A DNA stretch of 64,000 bases, from assembly GCF_018139145.2 (NCBI RefSeq), contig NC_059475.1, positions 10,898,437-10,962,436 of the forward strand, read 5' to 3'. The translations under genes were made by a program, and so were the position numbers. The notes beneath the pieces were generated by a model, which did not search any database, was not told where the DNA came from, and was given only the letters and a program-made list of their open reading frames with translations. This stretch comes from Gymnogyps californianus (taxonomy: Eukaryota; Chordata; Aves; Accipitriformes; Cathartidae). The stretch's first letter is position 1. Each line of letters opens with the position of its first letter. Below, in pieces: positions 20,231 to 35,107 of this stretch.

Positions 20231-21729
20231 TCTTTATTTAGAACATTAATGACACAAATTAAACCTCCGCCCTCCCAGCTCCCAGTAATAGGCACCATCC
20301 AAATGTGATAAAAATAGGCAAGTGTGTGAAATCAAGCCGGTTAGCAATTTGAAAATGAACAGCTAATTTGAAAAAGTTTTCATACTCAGCAAAATAATTC
20401 AAGTAATGACCAAGTAGAAAAGCCTGCTCTTTTCAGATAATGGCATACTATGAATTTCTCCAAATTCTATGAGACTGTGGCTCGAAACAGGTATTTCACA
20501 TCCTGAGTGCAAAGTCTGGGGACAGACCTGCACAAACATTTCATCTCCCAAGTCATGCTCATGGCCGTATTTTCACCATGGCAAAGCTTTTCAGCTGGTT
20601 TTGGTAAACTCCGTTTCTGGTCGCCTCTGCTCGAAGCTGCTACGACGGCCTGGTGATCACAAAGTGCTGCATATGTGCCCAGGGCCGAATTTGTAGAGCT
20701 AGTGGGAATTTTGCTTGATGAGGAGCCTGCTGACGAGCTCGCTGCACCTCAGGCAAGCACTCTCCTGGGACAGCCCCTGTGAGTAGCACTGAGCCCTTTG
20801 TCTCGCTGCTGAGCATGGGCCGGATCCAGATCCCACCCGACGTCACAGGGGTCCATGTGTGGACATAATCAGCAGGGACAGGCTGGTTTGAACGCTTTCC
20901 TCCATCAGAAGGTGGCTATGGGGCCCTTGGGCAGCCAGGCTTGCAGCCTGTGGAGGAAGAGCCACTCCGCCGCAGCGCTCAGCCCTGGCGCTTTTCTGCT
21001 CCATTTTGCCAGCAGAATATCCGGTTTTGGGAGAGCTCGCCTAAAATTTGCCGGTGCTGCTTTCTGAAGACGCTGTAAAGCTAAATTGGCTAACAAAAAG
21101 CCTCTTGTAGATAAAAGAGCTCTGCAAGTCAACAACTGGCTAAGCAGTTTAAACCCCTAAGTAAGGCATCCTCTATTTAAACGTTATAGGCAAATCTAAT
21201 TTAAGCTTTTAAAAATATTATGGGCAGGTGTTTAAGTCGTCCGCACACTGGGTTTTGCAAGAGCTTCGGAGGGGGCTGGGCGGCGCTTCCCAGGCGGGCA
21301 GCATTTTGTTCAGACAAGCTTTCTGCAGAAGGCCACGTGACACAGGCCAAATAAACAGCATCTGGGGATTTTCAATTACAGACCTTCACCCAGCATGCCT
21401 GCACTGTAATCTCTACCAGATGAGGCTCAGGCCTCACTATTTTCAATAATTCACACACTGTGTACACATAACATGACAATAAGGGCATTCATGCAACCGC
21501 CTGATTCGCACATCAAAGCTCCCAAATGGCCAGCTGTAAGCATGCTTACTGCTGAATAATTCATTCTTTTCACAGGCTTGAAAAAACGCTCAGCGGGAGT
21601 TGGCAAGCTTGTGTTCTTTCCTGTGTGGTATGCTAAACTCAAATTTTGAAAGAGGTACAGCCCCACTAAAAAGAGTCAGAGATCCAACTATTTAAATGTG
21701 CATTTGTGAGCTTTCGGATGGCTGCTCAC

Positions 21730-21766
21730 AAAAAAAAAAGAAAAAAAAAAAAAGAAAAAAAAAGAA
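21730..21766 (+). repeat. A-rich low-complexity tract
   Basis: Runs of A of about 9-13 bases interrupted by single G residues. No retroelement body is adjacent. Confidence 0.9.
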
Positions 21767-23576
21767 GCGCTACGTTTCCAAGTGGGTAGCGGAGATAAGA
21801 TGAAATAGCCTACATGTTTTCTGGGGCAGGTGTTTAATAGAAATAAAATGATAAAACTGTTTTCCGGATGGTAAAATATTTTTTACACATATTTTTCCTC
21901 GCTAAATATCTTAGATATACCAGAGGCATAATAGTTAACAAGTTCAGCAAACCTGAAATTTCCACATACTTAGCATAAATTTTCTACTATATGGCAAAGA
22001 GGATTTTAGTTAAGACTAACACATATGAAAAAGGCAAACACAGAAACACCAGAGCTAATTCTGTAACTCCTATTTACTGTTCTCACAGATATGGGTTGAA
22101 TACTAATTTCTAGATGATATTTTAACAACTCCAGATTTGCAGCTGTGTCTCTGAACATTTAGCTTGCAACCGGTGAGTGTTCCAGATTTTGAAAATACTT
22201 TGGCTTTACACAACAGAAGCATCATTTCTTTAAGAAAAACAAAAGGGGGGGGAGAAAAAAGAAGGGTCTGCTTCATAATATCAAGTTTTCTTGACTGTCA
22301 ATCAATGCCAGAACCAGCAGGATCAACTAGTCATGACCTCTCCTTATAGCAAACACATGCTGCTTACCAGCTGTGGACTGTGTTTTTTACACCCTTTTCT
22401 CTATTATTCAGAATGGCTTCCTCCTAATCACAATAATCCCAGAAGTGCTAAAACATATCAATCGTCCTTTAAGCCCAGCCTACAAAAGGCCAGCCGTCCA
22501 GCCTTTATGGGCTTGTCCAACAGCAGCTGATACTTCATTCAACTACAAATCCAATTTAGCAGTTACAAGAGGTTTAGCATCACTGGAAAAATATTGGTGT
22601 TGATCCTGCACTCTTAAGTCAGCAAATATTCCTTTGCCATATTGTTTAGCTTTTTCTGCCATATTTACACTTCTGCTGGATTTCTCTGAATGACTTCAAC
22701 AACAGCATTTAACCTCTGAACTGGTAATATTTACAGTTGATCAAACAGCGATTTTTAAAATATGTTTACCACAATTACAGAAACATAAGCCTATTTGTAT
22801 TCCAACTGTTATGATTCTGAAAAAAAACCCCAACCAACAACCCTAAAAACAAACACAGTCATTTCATTCAAAACCATAGAGCACACTTTATGTACTAGTT
22901 ATGCAGGATATTATTTATTATAGCCCTTTGGGCAAGTTCATGGCAATTCTTTCACTTATGTATTTTTAATTGCCAAGTGAGCCAACGCAAATACTCCCTT
23001 GATCCCCCTCCACTTTTTTTACTTTTTCTTTTTTTTGCTCTTTAAGCAGCAGTATATGTAATGCCTTAAAGTAAAGAGGGGAGACCCTATTTAGGAAATT
23101 TACTATTCCCTAGCCCAAATCTGCAAATCTGTGGGACCACTCAGTTTTGGCAGCTTTTAATAATGAGAGTATAAGGCAGGAGATAACTCCTCCAGCCCTG
23201 TGGAAGAGAATGGGAGCTGCTTTTCACTTGCTTTGTAGTGAAAATAATCAGCTTCAAACCTTCATCAGGCACAGGATTTCCATCTCTCTGCACGGGCACT
23301 TGTCAGAGGGCCGGGGCCGCCCAGCTCACCCGCAGCCCAGCATGCAGGTAGGTACCCACAGTCCCCCAGGGAATGGGGTGAGGGCAAAAAAAATAAGCGA
23401 GTGTCTTAGACCTGCTGGAGCTTGTTGCTTAACTCTGCACTGAGTCCTTCAAGAGCCAAGGCTCTGGCTCTGAATTTAGGTAGGGGCCACGCACAAAAGT
23501 GGCCATCCCAGGACAGGACTGGGAAGAGACGAAGACCGCAGCGTTCCTAAAATGGGTTATAAGGGCTGCCCGAGTG

Positions 23577-23606
23577 GTGTGTGTGTGTATGCAGACACAC
23601 ACGCAC
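23577..23606. repeat. GT run next to an AC run (inverted dinucleotide repeat)
   Basis: A gtgtgtgtgtgtgt run, then atgcag, then acacacacgcac. The two halves are complementary, so the tract can fold into a hairpin. It is likely to vary in length. Confidence 0.85.
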
Positions 23607-26600
23607 AAGATTACAATACGTCACTTAAGTATTATTATACACAAATTAACTGCTTGCAAAGTGTACTGTAACTGGGTTGCCCAAGAGGACAGGGAAAAGA
23701 AAAGATCCAAGAAACAAAATAACCTAAACAATCCCTTTGGATGCTAATGAGCGAACAATTACAATGACTCATTGAAGTTATATCATAATGATATTTCCAA
23801 AGAAAAGAACTTTTTGTGTATTGTATTAAAAACAACAACAATAGAATGATCCCAGATTGAAGCAATACCATGATTTAATTTATACAGCAAAAGGGAAATG
23901 AACTAATAGTAGCATGGAAAGATATTCTCCTCATGTCAAGTCCTAACCTTTTGGGTTTTATCCCAGCTTCACTTTTAAAGAAAACAACGGAAAAGACCCA
24001 TAGACACATCTGGGTCTTCACTGACACTAATGCAATGCATTAGATTCTGTTTGGCAGGTCTTCATACTGGGAAATATTCCACATAAGCAATGTTTATTAA
24101 TTTTCTTCTTCTGAGTTTCTAAAAACACAGACAGAACATATTTCAAAGAGAGAGGAGTGATCCAGAGATCTCTCTGAATATTCATTAATTAATATTTTGT
24201 CAGTGTCAGTTGTCTCAACAAAAGAAGGTTTTACAATTTACTCTAAGCCCCATTTAATTAAAATTTAAATGTTACAAAAATACATGGAAATTTTTTGCTC
24301 CCTTGTAATTATATTATTTTCTACTTACTATAAACTGTATTTTACTGCAACCAAAAATGCATTTCAAAACAAACAGCAATTTTTAGGCTTCAGAATATAC
24401 AAAGAAATGCCTGTAGGAAAAAAAAATCCCCAAACTTGACCTTTGCCATCTCTCTGGATCAGCTACAGATGTTTAGTAGATTATATAAAAACCTAGATAT
24501 CCTTAATCTGACATTCTGGGTTTTTTCCCCTGCTATGATAGTAACTCTTAGTAACCTATCTGCGAAGACCCCGTGTGAATTCCACGTGCATATATAATAG
24601 CTGTTTTGTTTTCCAAGGTAGATGCAATTTTTCAGTGACATGAGCACTTCAGAAAGGAGAACACTCTTGCCCAACGCTACTGATAGAAAGTCTGATTTGG
24701 ACAGGAATCCTTCAAATACACAGACAATGGGCTGGCTGACCTGTCATGCATGATGGATGAGTTAAGGGGATTAAAACCACTATTTGCATTAGAATAGATA
24801 AAAATTAGCAAAATAGAATTTCTCAGTAGGTGGCTTCAGTTCTGTTTGTTCTCTTAGGCAAAATGAAGTTCATTTTTAAAGGAATTACGATTGTTTTAAG
24901 TAACGGTCATTTGCAGAGGAGAAATTTTGGATGCCGGTTTGCTTTCTATTGTTTATTTTTTAAGAAATCCACATTAACTATCACTACAACAGTATCCTTT
25001 TCTCCCCATGTTTAATATTAAAACATTACACAACTACAATGTTCTAGCCACTTTAAACTGTATGTATATCTTAATGCTTACATGTTTCTAAGCTGCATAT
25101 ACTCAAAAAAGTGTTTTGAGTTCAGAGATGATCTAAAAGACCAAAAAATTACTTTAAATTGTGTATTGATGCTTCACTGAGGTTCTGAGTATGAACCTGT
25201 GACTCAAGAACTGTAAGAGGCAGATGCTTGAAATACTGCATGTTTCTTTTGACTAGATTCATATTGCACACAGTGATGGTATTTAAAAGACTCGGAAATG
25301 GCTGCACAAAGTAACGTAATGAAATAGCTTATGTAATGAACGTAATGAAACACCTTACAGAATAGCATTATATTATTTATACAGTATAACTTTGAAAGAA
25401 ATCTGTATGAACAAGTCAGTGCACATAAGTAGGCAAACAGATGTAGAAACTCCAGAAACATCCATGGACCATCTCCCCTCACTCCTGCAGAGAGCAACCA
25501 AGATTTGTCTGTCTAACAAGAGTTGTAGAAGTAATGGAGGTCCCCTTCTTTGCAAGGCTCACACATCCAATTTGCAGACAGCAAGCAGCCTCCAGAAAAT
25601 CCAGCACAGTTTAAAAAACGTCTGTGTACTGCGAAATGTTTTTGAACTCCTTGCCCGTTTTAACGGCGGACTGCAGTCAGATTGGTGATATATTCCACTA
25701 TGCCCTACAGCAGCATTAATAGAAAGCAAAGCTGAGGCATTAAGGAGGTAAATTTCTTCCACTGATGACATTACAAACGGGAAAAGCTGTGACATGATTT
25801 CTCAACTGAGCATTTACTATAATGAGATTTTAAGAGAGCAGGTCACTTCTCTCGCTCAGTGATGGGGGTTCTGGCCAGATCCAGAGGCTGTCTAAAACAG
25901 GTCAACGCCAGAGCCCGCAGCCAGGGATGGGGTCCCACCATACGGCTCCCGGGGAGGGGGTGTTCATCTGCAGGCAAGGGAGGACCCCATGAGCTGCCTT
26001 CATTTTCAGGTCCGCAGACCCTGCGCTGGCATTTTGTGCAGCTCTTTGCAAAAACTGTTTATTTAGCTTATGAATTATTTGGTGTCTGTGTCCCATGCAG
26101 TTAAGATGCTTTATTTTCACAGCAGGTGCAAAGAGGTATTTAAATTTGCATTATGTCCAGGGTATTTGGACTCAGTTAGTGTTAGATGACAGCTTCTGAC
26201 AGCAGATGGGCCAAGTGGAGAAACGTTTGACCGGCATATGAAATAGCTTGGGATACATCCAACACTAACCTTGGTTTCCAAGTTATTTCACAAGCACAAA
26301 GTAACATTTTGTGGAGATTTTATAGCTAACAATGTCGTTCTAGCTACAGTACAATATTTTGCTCCAATTACCAACCCACAAGAGAGACCCACAACATACT
26401 TGAGCTACAGGGTAAGTCATTTCTTGCAAACCTAGTCTCAAAACATGCTTAAAATTGGGACTTAACAATTTTTTAGCCTAAAGAAAGATCTGTCTGTATT
26501 TCCAGATGTGATACGAACCTCTCCAGACCAGTTGCCCATTCCTGCTTCCCTGCTGATCCCATATGGGTCACTGATGTTCGAGCTAAAGTGGAGGAGAACA

Positions 26601-29145
26601 ATATCCTTGCACTTCTGAAGGACCCCCAGGACACCAGCCCAAGGGGACAAAAAGAAACCTTAATCTCATCCTGAACTCAGGTATGAGAACACAACTGGCT
26701 GTTACAGAATGGAAGATACTGCTGCTTATTTTGAAGCTCAGCTACAAGAGACAGCAATGAAGAGCTGAATAATCAAATAATACCGCACCATGATGTATTT
26801 TGTTTGAATTTGGAAGTGTTGCTCATAACCTACTCATTCATCAGAGTAAAAAATGCCTGCCTGACTCTTCCTGCCCCTCTGCCCCAGGCTCTACAGCCTC
26901 CAGTGACTCCAGCAGTCCACAGTACATCCCAAGCAGTATAAATACCATGTTGCTGATTTCATTATCATTTGTGAATGGCACCCATTTGTGCCTTTCAAAA
27001 TCTACAGGATTGTCTTGGAGAATCATAAGAAATTTTTGCTTCATGTATCCGCCAAATGCATTAGAGTCCTAACATTTTTAATTTTCGTTATAAATTATTT
27101 TACTTAAAGTGGTTGCTTTGGATGAAGGAAGGGCTCTTTTAAAAATAATTTTTAAGGGGTAGGACATGCCAGAGAACCAAAAGAAAATTACAGTTAATTA
27201 CAATCTTTTTACCACTTATTTGTTTCTATAGTAAATCACTACTTTCTCTTGCTTCCCAGCTCATGCCTTTACTTTACATAACATTTATCCAAAAAGTGTA
27301 CATTTGGAAACCTTTTCTTTGTTTGTTTTGAATAAATGAGTAATGGAGTGCAGACATAGTTTCATGTGTAATTCTTAATCCCACTTTCTTTAGGCCTGAT
27401 GCAGTAGGAGAGAAACTTCACAGTCAGGTTGTTTTGTGGCTGAGTACCGTTGACATAGGACTAGGAGAGGAGACTGGGCTTCCAGCCGCAGCTCTGCCGT
27501 GTTTCCTTGTTGAGTCCCTATACTCTCTTCACAGTTTTTGCCTGTTACAGAGGTTAGTTCTCGAAAAATTGTGGTGAAAAAGGTATGTGAAAGGTCAATC
27601 CCACTTCCTACCTGATGTGCCTCCTCTCCACCTGCATGCATGCCAGCACAGTTATCATACTGAACAGCCTCCGCCACCAGTGGCTTCTAGTCCTGACAGC
27701 AACAACAGACATTTCAGGAGGAGCAGAAGGACTTTGCTTCTCAGCTCCAACATGCCTCACTGGGGGCTGCGGGCCCAGGGCTGGCATTAGGACAGGGGCA
27801 GGGGGGACATGTCCCAGCGCAGTCCCCACAGCTAACATGACTAGACCCACGATGGGTACACTGACAGGAGCTGTGACCACAGCAGCCTCATGCAGCAAAG
27901 AAGGAAAGTTTAAATACACACAGATCTGGAATTGCATTCAACATTTATTAATGTCACTTAGAGATTTCTACCCCTACCAAGCTCTCAGTTTCCTCATGTG
28001 ACTTTATCATCTGTTTAGTCTAACCTGCTGATATGGTAACCTGTAGTCTCCGGCGCATAAAATCATTTCATTTTTCTTTTGAACGATGGCTCTTTATGCA
28101 CTTTTCTCTCCTCTCTTTCAGTGCGCTCTCACGTTCTCTCCCTCCCTGTCTCCCTCTCTCCCCGCCCCGCCAAACAGTAAGGACAAGTAATACCAATCCT
28201 TCCCCTTCCTCAGTTGTTTCCAGGATAACCCTCCATCCCATATTGGTTCAGCTTTAAAGATCACTGCCCTTCTGCCCAGCCCATACCGTACAGACTCTAT
28301 CCTAATGAACACACAGGCTGTCACACACCACAGGAAGGTTATTTTGCAGGCGCTACTTCCTAATGGGCAAAGCCCTGAACAAGACTCCTGCATCTTACTT
28401 CTAACTTGGCCAGTGGCCAGATGGATGCATCTTGACACATGGAGAACTGCAGTATAGAGTGAGGGAGCGGTCCTGAGCTTCACCGGTGCGCAGCTGAGAC
28501 CAACAAATGAAAAAGGTTTTTAAAGTGTTAAATACTGTATAGTTGGTTTCAACCTTCTGACACTGGTCTGAATTCAGATGAGTCCCTTGGCAAAAGGGTA
28601 TTTCAGATCAGTGGCAATGCGATCAGCATCTCCCTTCCTAATCCACAAGTTTCTGCCTATGCATGCACAGAAATAGTCATCCAATGCTTTGCTAAAACAC
28701 AGGCAGTGTACAGAGTACTATACTGTACCTAAACTTCTGCCAAGTCCACTTGGCACCAAATTTCTTAGTTTTACAAACCTCCAAGCACTCTACTATATTT
28801 TGATCTTTTTATAGTATATGTATTGGTCATGAAGGCATTTTCACTGAGGCAACTGGCAAATACATCCTGAACCTGGCAATCACACCATTATCAACATTTT
28901 AGCACGCACTAGGTTTTTGCTATTAAAAGACATAAAGAAATGGTCATTGGGTCGGCCAAAGGAATTCCACCTGACATCAGGCATAGCTATAACATATGCA
29001 CAAAGAGATTAAGTTAGTGCTGCAGAGACTTACCAAGAGTGCTTGCAAGAGTGACATCCCTTTCATCTTTTGTGAGATGCATATGAATATATCGGTACTC
29101 ACCCCTCCAGACACTAAATTGAGCCATAGGCTGATAGCCATAAGG

Positions 29146-29232
29146 ACTGGTGGACTTGGCAGTGTTAGGTTAACAGCTAGACTTGATGATCTTAAGGATC
29201 TTTTCCAACCTAAATGATTCTATGATTCTATG
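29146..29232 (+). mobile_element. CR1 LINE 3' end fragment (second subfamily)
   Basis: The fragment runs from ctggtggacttggcagtgtt through taacagctagacttgatgat and ttccaacctaaatgattcta to the octamer tail attctatgattctatg. The wording before the tail differs from the copies at 1-123 and 41852-42420, so it belongs to another, probably older, CR1 subfamily. It is 5'-truncated to under 100 bp. Confidence 0.92.
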
Positions 29233-32200
29233 ACATAAGAACAAGAAGTAAAAATATACTTACTTACCTCAGAGGCTCACAAATGTTTATATGAAGCTAT
29301 TAAAAAGCTGAGATTTAAAACAACACACTCATTTAAAAGAAAATGAAAGGTTGTTTCTGGTATGGTTGATGCAGTTATATATTTTCTTTTGGGGGAAATT
29401 TATAGCCACATTATTGCTGTCAAGAAGCGTAGTGAGCCACAAGGATTTCCAGATGCCATGTGTGAAGTTTCTCATTTCCCCTACTATACTAAAATACATT
29501 ATCACCCAAATGCAAACAAGCTTTAAAAAGTATCTGTCATTAAAACATGTGTGGCCCCCTTGCCTGGACTTAAGAGATTTGGTTTTTTCCTTTTCCTTTC
29601 CTTTCTTTTCAAGCCAGATGGGAGACTGTACTGCAGCACTCCCCAGGGGCCTAATACTGATCATACTGATGTCGACAGTAATACTTTGGGCTGCATCGCT
29701 ACTGCACACTGCACCCTGTCAGTGACAAAACCTGGCTCTGCCAAACAGTAACATTTCACTTGTAGAAAGTCAGTCAAAGGAGTGGAAGAATTGCTGCCAC
29801 GACATTTCTCAGAACAGTTATGAATGTGAAAACAGAGATTTAAAAAGAACACAGAAGATAAAAGGAAAAACATGTTCAAGTTTCTCCTGTACCTGTAAAT
29901 GCAACTTGCCACACCAGCAGACAGCCGGGGGACCTGTCACACTGGTATGGACACCAGTGAGCAGCAGGGACAGATTCCTGTGCAGGAGACCACCCTCACT
30001 CACATCTAGCAGTGTGTTCGCAGAGATGACAACCCCATGCCAAAAGGACATTCAAAGGCAAAGACCACCTCCAGGACAGTTTTTGCAAGCCTGAAGCAGA
30101 ACAATTTCTCTTATGGCGGTCTGGGATTGCTGTACGCTCAGGCTTGAGGATTTCAAGTGGGAATGGGTGCAAAAGAATGCCTTGCAATTAATGACCTTTC
30201 CAACTCTTACTAGGAGAATGGTAGGAGAATCAAAACTAGAAAATTTTATGACTGAACTTTTGTTCCCAACAGGATTTGTTTTAAAAAAAGGAAACAGAAT
30301 TTATGCAAAGGTCCAGGACAATGGTGCTGAAAAAAAGATAGAGGTGGAACCGTCAGAAGGCCGATGCTGTATAGTCCCCACTGATCTTTTATTTACAGTG
30401 AAAGCCACAGTCTCAAAGCAGGTGTTTTGTTAAATGATGTTAACTTGAATCTTTTGCTGAAGATGAAAACTAAATGGGAGATGTTGAGTCCAAAGCAGAG
30501 CTGTCCCTTCTGTCTCACATCTGGAAGCACACCAGCAACAAGATCTTGAGTGGGAGTATGAAAAACAGTTTTGCTTAAAACCCAGAATGAAACAGAAAGT
30601 CTATTAAGGAAACAGGGGCATGCTGGCATCCATCACTCCAGCTGGAGACCTTCCCCACTTCTACAAGGCCACGGGCACAAAGTGGTACCCGTTTCTGAGG
30701 TATGCTTAGCAGAATGAAGGCTGAGACCACCATGCCAATGCCAACCGAAATGATTGTATGCCAGTTTTATCACATAAGCTTTTGTCCGTTATCTCAAGAA
30801 ACAGTTTCCATGTCTTCAAATCTTTCTTATGGTCCTCCCAAAGAGGGTATATACAACATAAGCCTCAGATATCAAAAGTACACTCTTAGAAGCATTAAAG
30901 CAAATCTCTGAAACTATGTTTTCTTAATCACATCAGACACTTGGTTTGCAGTTATACTATAGCATTTGCTGAAAGAAACATAGGTCTGAGTAACAAAAAT
31001 GGTCCCCCAGAAACTCTCGTGCTCCACATTAATACTTCAGAAGAGAAGAACTGAACCTCTGCTACAGCAACCACTGCAAATAGCTGAAGACTCAAGTGCA
31101 GAGTGTGCACATTTGATGATACAGAAAACAGCCAACGCAATTTCCACAAACTTAAGTCAAGACAATATGGACAAACTCCTTTCAAATCTATACAGGGCAA
31201 ATCATTGCCTTGCTGTAGTATCATGATTGAAGCTGAATCGCCTGAGTCTTCACAGCACTCACTTCTAGCTAAAGAAACTCATCCAGAGTGCCTACCACAC
31301 CTGTTGGTACTTGATATTCCAGTCTTGTTAAAAACCTAAGCTAATACATTGGAAACAAGTGTCATTATAGTGCTTTTAAAACGATCACTCTGGCTTCTTC
31401 TTCATCTTTTCAATTCCACTAGATTAATTAAAAACTTCAATTAAAATGTAAGCCAATTCATCAAAGTTTTTAAAATTCAGTAACTTGGATCTTTCCATCC
31501 TAGTATTTATTTTCTATTGTAACATCTGCCATTACGGCAGGCTTTTGTTTGCATCTTTTCCCTTTCTTACCTGGACAAAGGGCTCTTTTTTATTCTCCAG
31601 ATTAAGAAAAAGTGAAGATATCAGACATTTCTATGTGCATAAGTGAGGTCTTTCAAGGGTGAATATGAGCTAAATAGCCTCAGCAGCTCTAAAAATTAGT
31701 TCACAAACTTATATGCTTGAATTATTTGCTGATTCTCTGAGCACTGGAAATGCTTTGACTTGTGCATCTGAGAAAGTGAATCTCCACAGAAACCAGATCT
31801 CAGTCTGTCTTCTTTCTGTACCTTCCCAAGCAAGACCTCCAAAGGCTCCTGCCTGCCTGTCAAGAGAGGTGCAAATATCCAGGTATTTGCACAGGAGAGA
31901 ATGCAGTTGGACTCATCTACGTCTACCAGGCAGGCGCTTGGTGGTGTACATACGCATGCTGCACAGGGGAGGCACGGGACCATGCTGTGGCAGGATCAAG
32001 GTCTCTCACTTGAAAATACCTTTTCTTAGTCTCTGCCTTTGCTGAAGAGCTGCTGACTGTTATCCTCTGCCCATAGTCCATCCTGCCAGCATTATCTCTT
32101 AAATTAAGAGTTTTCCTTGCATTGCTGCCAACAGTAGGTTTGAACAAGTACTTCTGCAAGCAGCAGAACCAAGGAGGCCTGGTTTCCTATGGCTCTGGGT

Positions 32201-35035
32201 CCCGACAATGAGCTTTTGCATGGATCCTGGTGCCTCACCTCCCGAGAGAGCTATGAGAGCTATCCTTAGCCTTTCCCCAGCAAGATGCTCATAGGATGTC
32301 TCTCCCATCTACCCACTTTCCTGTTTTCAAAGAGCTTCAAAAGGTGTTTCCTGAAGAGCATCACCTCTCCATTTTGGTTAACATTGACCAAAGGATTTGC
32401 TGAAGTGACTGGGGAGAATTGACAGGCAGACATTTGTGGACTGCTTTGGAGCTGTGGACAAAAGAAAAGTTCAAGAGAGAGAGTCCTGTTTCACTGTTGT
32501 ATTCAAATTTGAACTTAAAGCTCAGCTGCTTATGACATTTGAATGTGATTGCAAACTGTGGGTGAAGAAAACTCATCTCAGCCATCTAGATCCTCTATCC
32601 TTGTAGTCAGCAGTAAAGATCACAGGAAAAGAACAACAGAGACCAAAGTGGGTCAAGAAGTTTTCCTCTTCAAAAAGATTTTCTCCTCTAAACTTGTAGT
32701 TTCATGGCTGTGCTTGAGCAGAGAAGATAACAGAAACCTGGGATAAAGCTCTTTATGCTGGAGACATTAGTGGACAAAAATAACAAATGCAATCCCAGTT
32801 CCTACTGGTCTTTTATATAGCAGATGGTTCACATACTCAATACATACTTCTTACTAAACTTGCATGTAAAACAGTTTAGGATTACGTAGAAATTATTAAT
32901 ATTTCACAATGCCAAAATGTTTATGGGTGAAGAGATTGAGATAGTAAAACTGTTGACCTTATAACGTTAAATAAATGTTTATCTGGCTTTAGAAAGAAGT
33001 AGCTTGCACTAAGTTATATTAACTATTATAATTTATTCTAATTTGAGAAGCTTAAAACCAGTGCAAATTATATAAATTAGGCACACTTAATCCCTGTGCT
33101 TAAGCCTGCTTAAGGTCAATCGTGTTCCTTGGAATTTGAAAGGTTTCATTGAAGTTATTGTCAGTGCCATCTTAAGGTGCATATATAATGAAGAACTTGA
33201 TTTTAAATACAGAGGTTTTTTAATTACTGTCATAAAATAAAATACACTTTAAAAAATCCTGTTTTCTTTCATATAAATATCTTTTCTTTTTCCTAAAATG
33301 TGGGAAGTAAAACCATCTAGCATGCAGTACTGGGCTCAGTAGAAATCATTGGCCCAAAAGTTCAGCATTGCTTTCTACAACATAAAATCCAATACATCCA
33401 ATAACAGATTATATTAAATTTGACCTAACCAGTGGGCAGGGTTCTCTATCCAGAAATAACATCCCTTTGCACAGAATTGGTATTTTGAAAGATCATAATC
33501 TTAAAGTGACCTATGGAAATACAACACCTCTTATATTCCCAAGAAGATTACGCTAAACCAAAGGATGGTATATGCTTACATCCAGTAAGGCAGAAATACC
33601 TACTGAGCCATGCAGGAACAGGCCTCAAGTATAAACACCCAACACTTTTTTCAGGAACAAAGAAACTATGCCACTTCATCTAGGAACAGTCTCATCTGAA
33701 TGTAGTTCAGTCTGTAAGAACAGAGAAATGGACCCATTTCACAAGAAATGGACACATTTCCAGACTTTCTTTGGTCAAGATTTTCCCATTTTTCCTTTAT
33801 CAACCCACTCAATCTGCAACACAAATGCAGGTTTCAATTCCAAAAAAAATACCAGCATGCTGAAGGCATCTGGAAGAACAGTAAATTACTAGTAGATTGG
33901 AAAGATTGATTTGTGAAGAAGTTACAACAAAGTGGAGACATTGCAATCAGCATGTACATGGTGTAAAGGCCGAGTCTCCCAGCAATCTCTGAATGCCCTC
34001 AATTCCCACTAGCAGACTGAAATCAGTGGGAGCTCAGGACATTCAACAATTCACAAAAATTAAAGCAGGGCAACAACTGTTTTTATTGTTTGTTCTTGGC
34101 AGTACCATCTAAGAGCTAGACGCTGAAGGAATGCATGATCTATGTTGTGACAACTTCGCAATTTAGAAAGATTTAAGCAAAAGGGATAGGGTAGTGAAAA
34201 GGGGTGTAACAAGTGAATAAAGTGATCAAAGCTGATGATGGCTGAGATTCTCTATTAATACAGCAATCTCTGTGTTACAGGTAGAGACTATTCCCAAAGC
34301 AGCTCAACCTACCTGTTATTGACATACTCATTTCCTACAAATCACAGTAAAAGTGCTTCTTGTGTGCTTCAGAAGGCTGTAATCTAGAGGGCTGTGGGTA
34401 TTGTATGTGGAGAGGTGTGCGGGCCAGCTCCGGCACTACATTGCACTCACGGGGGAAGCACGCAGCAGGACGTACCCACTGCAGGTGGGAGTGAAAGGGG
34501 CTGATAAGCGGAGGGAGGGAGAGCAGCACAGGGGGCCAGGGGCTGCTTCGTGGGCACAGGCAAGAGTGCTGCAGTCTGCAGTGCGAAGGAAGACATCTGA
34601 GTTGCATAAAGACAGAAGAGAAGCAGAAAGAGATTTTTTTTGACCTGATATGTGAGAATATACACAGAGGGATGATCTTAACAAAGCAAATTTTAAATAT
34701 TAAGCAAGAAAATATCTTCCAGATTTAAAACAAGCTCCAAAGAACGTCCCATGTTGAGGCACTAAAAACTAAATTGGGCAATACACTAGAAAATATACCA
34801 AAAGGAGGAACCATCCACCAATTCTTTTTTTTCCAATGGATGTATATTTAATATTTTCTTCCTGTATGGTCTAAAAATCTACACCTATAACAGAGCCCCA
34901 GGTGACAGACACACCATAAACAATGCGATAGGCCTGCAACACAAATATCCCTGAACCAGCCCAAACTCAAAATCCCTACGGTACTAGTACTGTTATTTAC
35001 TTCAACTCATATGGTTTAGTTTTAGGTAGTTCTGC
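29233..35035 (-). other. TEAD1: Long upstream TEAD1 intron, part 2
   Basis: AT-rich intron sequence. A 106-codon frame at 30113-30433 (plus) is lysine/glutamate-rich in its second half but has no recognisable domain, splice signals or codon evidence. A 20-bp-period imperfect duplication is at 33724-33760. The segment 33980-34060 (actgaaatcagtgggagctc) may be a remnant of the old sauropsid repeats. 34335-34684 is moderately GC-rich. I see nothing else to report. Confidence 0.6.
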
Positions 35036-35107
35036 GAGGACCAGGGAGTTGGACTCGATGATCCTCATGGGTCCCTTCCAACTCAAGATATTCTATGATA
35101 TTATGAC
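35036..35107 (+). mobile_element. CR1 LINE 3' end fragment (third subfamily)
   Basis: The fragment reads gaccagggagttggactcga, tgatcctcatgggtcccttc and caactcaagatattctatga, then an imperfect octamer tail. It is a very short 5'-truncated copy. Its wording (ggaccagggagttggactcg) marks a subfamily different from the other copies in the window. Confidence 0.9.

Larger units (their letters stand above)
15417..28995 (-). other. TEAD1: Long upstream TEAD1 intron, part 1
   Basis: This part starts at the acceptor tttctttgtttcag of the RNEL exon and runs on beyond the window. No TEAD1 amino-terminal exon (the WSPDIEQSF / RRKIILSDEG region) was found in either orientation. It holds a duplicated 13-mer at 15555-15587, GC-rich patches (about 15690-15860, 19490-20230, 25860-26000), an A-rich run at 21730-21766, a GT/AC run at 23577-23606 and a CT-rich run at about 28095-28165. 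The remaining sequence is AT-rich and featureless to me. Open frames here, including 17599-17321, 19945-19514 and 27937-27608 on the minus strand and 16962-17606 on the plus strand, look like chance. Confidence 0.7.

Noticed and set aside
30113..30433. 106-codon plus-strand frame, Lys/Glu-rich, with a plausible globular look
   Set aside because: No family recognised, no splice sites fitted, no promoter. An open run of this length is expected several times by chance in 64 kb.
33724..33760. Imperfect 17-bp duplication with 20-bp period (agaaatggac-c/a-catttc)
   Set aside because: Short, imperfect and in low-information sequence, with no link to a gene or element.
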